Assembly: GCF_003335585.1 (NCBI RefSeq)
Contig: NZ_QBFD01000022.1
Location: forward strand, 444,339-508,338
Direction: 5' to 3'
DNA from: Sulfitobacter sp. DFL-14
GTDB taxonomy: Bacteria > Pseudomonadota > Alphaproteobacteria > Rhodobacterales > Rhodobacteraceae
DNA length: 64,000 nt
A program made the translations under genes and the position numbers. Numbering within the stretch: position 1 is the stretch's first letter; each line of letters begins with the position of its first letter. Below are positions 61,666-64,000 of this stretch, piece after piece. The notes under the pieces are model-generated. The model saw only the letters and a program-made list of their open reading frames with translations. It was not told where the DNA came from and did not search any database.

Positions 61666-61732
61666 GGTTCCTCCCTCGCCCTTCGGCTTTTGCCTTAACG
61701 TAGCCCACAGCTTTGTGAACAGGCAACAACAA

Positions 61733-61754
61733 ATTCAAAAAATCGAATGAATAT
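61733..61754. promoter_or_regulatory. Putative SoxR operator upstream of soxX
   Basis: AT-rich segment between soxX and soxW with ATTC and GAAT as inverted ends of a 16-base unit, followed by ATGAATAT (61747-61754), the complement of ATATTCAT found in the soxS/soxV divergent region. SoxR of relatives binds in these same two intergenic regions, which supports the idea. Confidence 0.45.
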
Positions 61755-61788
61755 AGGTTTTGATCCTCAAAACCCCTTTGTTCCCAGC

Positions 61789-62349
61789 CTATTGGCTTTG
61801 TTCAGCAAATTTGCGGGCGTGATATTTCTGAAAGCTCTCGTCGCCGTCATAGCCCTTTTCGACCACCCAGTTGAACATGTTGAAGGTGGTATGACGCCCA
61901 AAGGCCCCCGGCATGACGGTCACGGCGGCCTGCGCCGCCGTGGCATCCTCCGCCACCGTTTCGGGCATGAAAAGCACGGTGGGGGTGAACAGGACACCCC
62001 ATTTGCGCACCATCTCCTTTTCGGGCAGGGCTTCACCATCGAAATCGGTCACTTCGATGTCGCCGAACATGTTGATCTGCACGACAAAGAAGTTCTCTGC
62101 GATGTAGTCGGCGATTTCGGGGATCGGATAGACCTCTTCGTGCATCTTGGTGCAATAGATGCAGCCGCGCTGTTCGACCATGATCGCCATGCGCTTGCCT
62201 TCGCTGTTGGCCTCGGCCAGGTCCTCCGACAGGTCCTTGAAGGTATCGCGCATCCAGGGGGTTTTGTGCAGCCCGTCGTCGCCCAGGTCCGCGAAGGCCG
62301 CCTGTGTCATTGTGATCAGGGCCGCAATGGCCAGTGCGATTGGTCGCAT
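61789..62349 (-). CDS. soxW: SoxW, periplasmic thioredoxin-like protein
   Basis: 186 residues with signal peptide MRPIALAIAALITMTQAAFA and redox motif CIYC (MVEQRGCIYCTKMH, ~60-63), then TPTVLFM with the cis-Pro region. SoxW receives electrons from SoxV and helps keep the Sox system reduced. GGAGGAACGAC before the ATG; 13 bases after soxV. Confidence 0.92.
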   Translation of the reverse strand: MRPIALAIAALITMTQAAFADLGDDGLHKTPWMRDTFKDLSEDLAEANSEGKRMAIMVEQRGCIYCTKMHEEVYPIPEIADYIAENFFVVQINMFGDIEVTDFDGEALPEKEMVRKWGVLFTPTVLFMPETVAEDATAAQAAVTVMPGAFGRHTTFNMFNWVVEKGYDGDESFQKYHARKFAEQSQ

Positions 62350-62362
62350 GTCGTTCCTCCGT

Positions 62363-63103
62363 TTAGCGCAACGTGCCGATGTCCGGCGCGATTTCCAGCA
62401 TCCATTGCGCGATATAGTTGATGGTGTTTGTGGCTATCAATATCCCGAACAGGATCAGCATCACACCCATGAGCTTTTCGATCAGGCCGAGGTGGCGGCG
62501 GAACCGGGCCATCCAGCGCATGAAGGGGCCGATGAACAGCGCGGCGAGGACAAAGGGCGCGGTCATGCCCAGCCCATAGACGAACAGCAGCAGCGCGCCG
62601 CTGCCCGCGGTATCTGCCCCGGCTGCGGTGAACAGGATCGCCGCCAGCACCGGCCCCACGCAGGGCGTCCAGCCAAAGGCGAAGGCCAGACCGATGACAT
62701 AGGCTCCCAGCAGGCTGACGTTGGAAGTATCGCCCGCATCGGCGCGGAATTGTCTGTAGAGCAGGCCGATCCGGATCACGCCCAGGAAATGCAGCCCCAT
62801 CGCGATGATGATCGCCGCCGCGATCCAGCGCAGGATGTCGAAATATTCGCGCACGATCTGGCCGAATGCCGTGGCCGCCGCCCCCAGCCCCATGAAGATC
62901 GTGATCACCCCCGCCGCGAACATGCAGGCCGCCAGCACCGCGCGCCGCCGCACCGCGCTGTCTACAGGGGCATCCGCCGATATCTGGTTCATGCCCACGC
63001 CGGCCAGGTAGCTGAGGTAAAACGGCACGATCGGAAGGATGCAGGGCGACAGAAAGGACAATAATCCGGCAATCAGTGCGCCAGCGAGGGTGATATCCAT
63101 CAT
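62363..63103 (-). CDS. soxV: SoxV, CcdA-type thiol-disulfide membrane transporter
   Basis: 246 residues, six membrane segments, with the two redox cysteines in SFLSPCILPIVPFYLSYLAG and FGWTPCVGPVLAAILF. It carries reducing equivalents from cytoplasmic thioredoxin across the membrane to SoxW. First gene of the minus-strand sox transcript, divergent from soxS. Confidence 0.93.
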   Translation of the reverse strand: MMDITLAGALIAGLLSFLSPCILPIVPFYLSYLAGVGMNQISADAPVDSAVRRRAVLAACMFAAGVITIFMGLGAAATAFGQIVREYFDILRWIAAAIIIAMGLHFLGVIRIGLLYRQFRADAGDTSNVSLLGAYVIGLAFAFGWTPCVGPVLAAILFTAAGADTAGSGALLLFVYGLGMTAPFVLAALFIGPFMRWMARFRRHLGLIEKLMGVMLILFGILIATNTINYIAQWMLEIAPDIGTLR

Positions 63104-63126
63104 GTTCCGGGGTCCGTGCTTGAGTA

Positions 63127-63150
63127 ATTCACATATTCATATTAAGTGTT
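63127..63150. promoter_or_regulatory. Putative SoxR operator/promoter between soxV and soxS
   Basis: AT-rich 70-base divergent region. ATTCA (63127) and ATATTCAT (63133-63140) repeat a word shared with the soxX upstream region. In relatives SoxR represses from sites in the soxS-soxV interval. Word sharing is seen; binding is inferred. Confidence 0.45.
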
Positions 63151-63174
63151 ATTTAACGGAAAGGTCAAACCGAC

Positions 63175-63546
63175 ATGTTGCTGCGCGCGCTGTTACTGCC
63201 TGCCTTTGTTGTCGCCGGATGGGTGCAGGTCGCCTCTGCGGAGCTTGCGCTTGTGATGGCCGAGGAAAAGGGCTGCATCTGGTGTGCCAGGTGGGACCGC
63301 GAAATCGCGCCCAAGTACCCCAAGACAGCCGAGGGGCGCGCCGCCCCGTTGCGACGGTATGACATTGATACGCCGGTGCCGACCGACCTTGCCTTCGCAG
63401 GCCCGCTGCGCTTCACGCCGACCTTTGTTCTGGTTGAGGACGGGCGCGAATTGTCGCGGATCGAAGGTTATCCGGGCGAAGATTTCTTTTGGGGTTTGCT
63501 GGGTGCAATGATCACCCGCGCCGATCCCGCGATCACAATGAACTGA
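63175..63546 (+). CDS. soxS: SoxS, periplasmic thioredoxin-like protein
   Basis: 123 residues with an N-terminal signal (to ~22) and redox motif CIWC (EKGCIWCARWDREI, ~34-37), then FTPTFVL with the cis-Pro. SoxS reactivates SoxYZ and is transcribed with soxR in the usual soxRS group, though here soxS comes first. Divergent from soxV by 71 bases. Confidence 0.92.
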   Translation: MLLRALLLPAFVVAGWVQVASAELALVMAEEKGCIWCARWDREIAPKYPKTAEGRAAPLRRYDIDTPVPTDLAFAGPLRFTPTFVLVEDGRELSRIEGYPGEDFFWGLLGAMITRADPAITMN

Positions 63547-63609
63547 CGGTCCGACTGGCCGCGCCGATGCAGGCGCTGTCCGGTCCGAAACAACGAAGGA
63601 AGCAGGTTG

Positions 63610-63945
63610 ATGGGGTTGCCGGTTTTTCACGACGACATGTGTGCGGAAGATATGGACAGGATGGCCGCCAGCGCGGTGCAGGCCTCCAATTTTCTCAAGG
63701 CGATCAGCCACGAGGGGCGGCTGATGATCCTGTGCCATCTCACCACCGGAGAGAAATCAGTGACCGAGCTGGAAGAATTGCTGTCTGCCCGACAGGCCGC
63801 AGTGTCGCAGCAATTGTCCCGGCTGCGGCTGGAAGGGCTGGTCACCCCCCGGCGCGATGGCAAGACGATCTATTACAGCCTCGCCGACGACCGCCCGCGG
63901 AAAATCATGGAAGTGGTATATGATCTGTTTTGTCAGGAGACCTAG
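63610..63945 (+). CDS. soxR: SoxR, ArsR-family repressor of the sox genes
   Basis: 111 residues (ATG 63610; a TTG at 63607 is in frame) with AAGGAAG upstream. ArsR winged helix: LKAISHEGRLMILCHL, VTELEELLSARQAAVSQQLSRLRLEGLVTPRRDGKTIYYSL. Two cysteines are placed as in sulfur-sensing SoxR/BigR proteins (C in HDDMCAED or LCHL, and C in DLFCQET near the end), suggesting a thiol-persulfide sensor. Relieves repression when reduced sulfur is present. Confidence 0.9.
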   Translation: MGLPVFHDDMCAEDMDRMAASAVQASNFLKAISHEGRLMILCHLTTGEKSVTELEELLSARQAAVSQQLSRLRLEGLVTPRRDGKTIYYSLADDRPRKIMEVVYDLFCQET

Positions 63946-64000
63946 TCACCCGGAATCAAAGTTCGGTTCATTGAATACAGCTCTCAACGGCAGGTTCGCA

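Overview
The window looks like a chromosomal stretch of a marine Rhodobacteraceae bacterium (Roseobacter group). This is inferred from high GC content, Entner-Doudoroff genes, a soxRS-VWXYZAB-CD thiosulfate oxidation cluster, a C-P lyase locus, hpsN-comDE sulfonate genes, and many TTG/GTG starts with ATGA/GTGA-type overlaps. No species name can be given from the sequence alone. No rRNA, tRNA, CRISPR array, prophage or intact insertion sequence was seen; the window is almost entirely accessory nutrient-acquisition metabolism.

Layout. 1-5.5 kb: the end of a polyamine-type ABC ATPase, a class III aminotransferase and creatinase on the minus strand, divergent from an ectoine-hydrolase-like M24 protein and an ArgE-like deacetylase (organic nitrogen and compatible-solute use). 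5.7-8.0 kb: two nucleotide-sugar genes for surface polysaccharide. 8.3-12.6 kb: hpsN, comD and comE for C3-sulfonate (DHPS) use, followed by a phenol-hydroxylase-type FAD monooxygenase. 12.6-15.6 kb: fructokinase and phosphoglucomutase flanking an AT-rich putative operator. 15.6-23.5 kb: a LuxR-type regulator divergent from a complete PotABCD-type transporter, an amidohydrolase and a second FAD monooxygenase, with substrate unknown. 23.5-33.4 kb: D-lyxose/D-mannose isomerase, ROK repressor, frcBCAK, a 2-hydroxyacid dehydrogenase, and eda-edd. Together these read as mannose/fructose import, isomerisation, phosphorylation and Entner-Doudoroff breakdown.

33.7-49.3 kb: the phosphonate locus. phnCDE1E2 and a hexapeptide transferase come first, then an embedded phospholipid-synthesis cassette (an acyltransferase broken by an in-frame TAG, CdsA-like, a small membrane protein, CDP-alcohol phosphotransferase). 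phnF then faces phnGHI, a DUF559 nuclease cassette, phnJKLN, a DUF1045 2H-phosphoesterase and phnM. No phnP is visible. 50-52.2 kb: a small iron/haem group (periplasmic Fe3+-binding protein, ChaN, haem-monooxygenase-like ABM protein). 52.3-64 kb: the sox cluster on the minus strand (V W X Y Z A B, DsrE-like, C, D, then a GNAT protein, DUF302 protein and a methyltransferase-like membrane protein), with soxS-soxR divergent and a SoxH-like metallohydrolase at the far end. soxE and soxF are not seen here.

Non-coding structure of note: a 268-bp MITE with 34-bp perfect inverted repeats inserted exactly at the start codon of the isomerase gene; matching AT-rich dyads at the ROK/frc and fructokinase/pgm divergent promoters; a LacI-type palindrome upstream of edd; a PhnF operator-like dyad; two members each of two palindromic repeat families; and a nested CTC-type repeat between phnI and the DUF559 gene.
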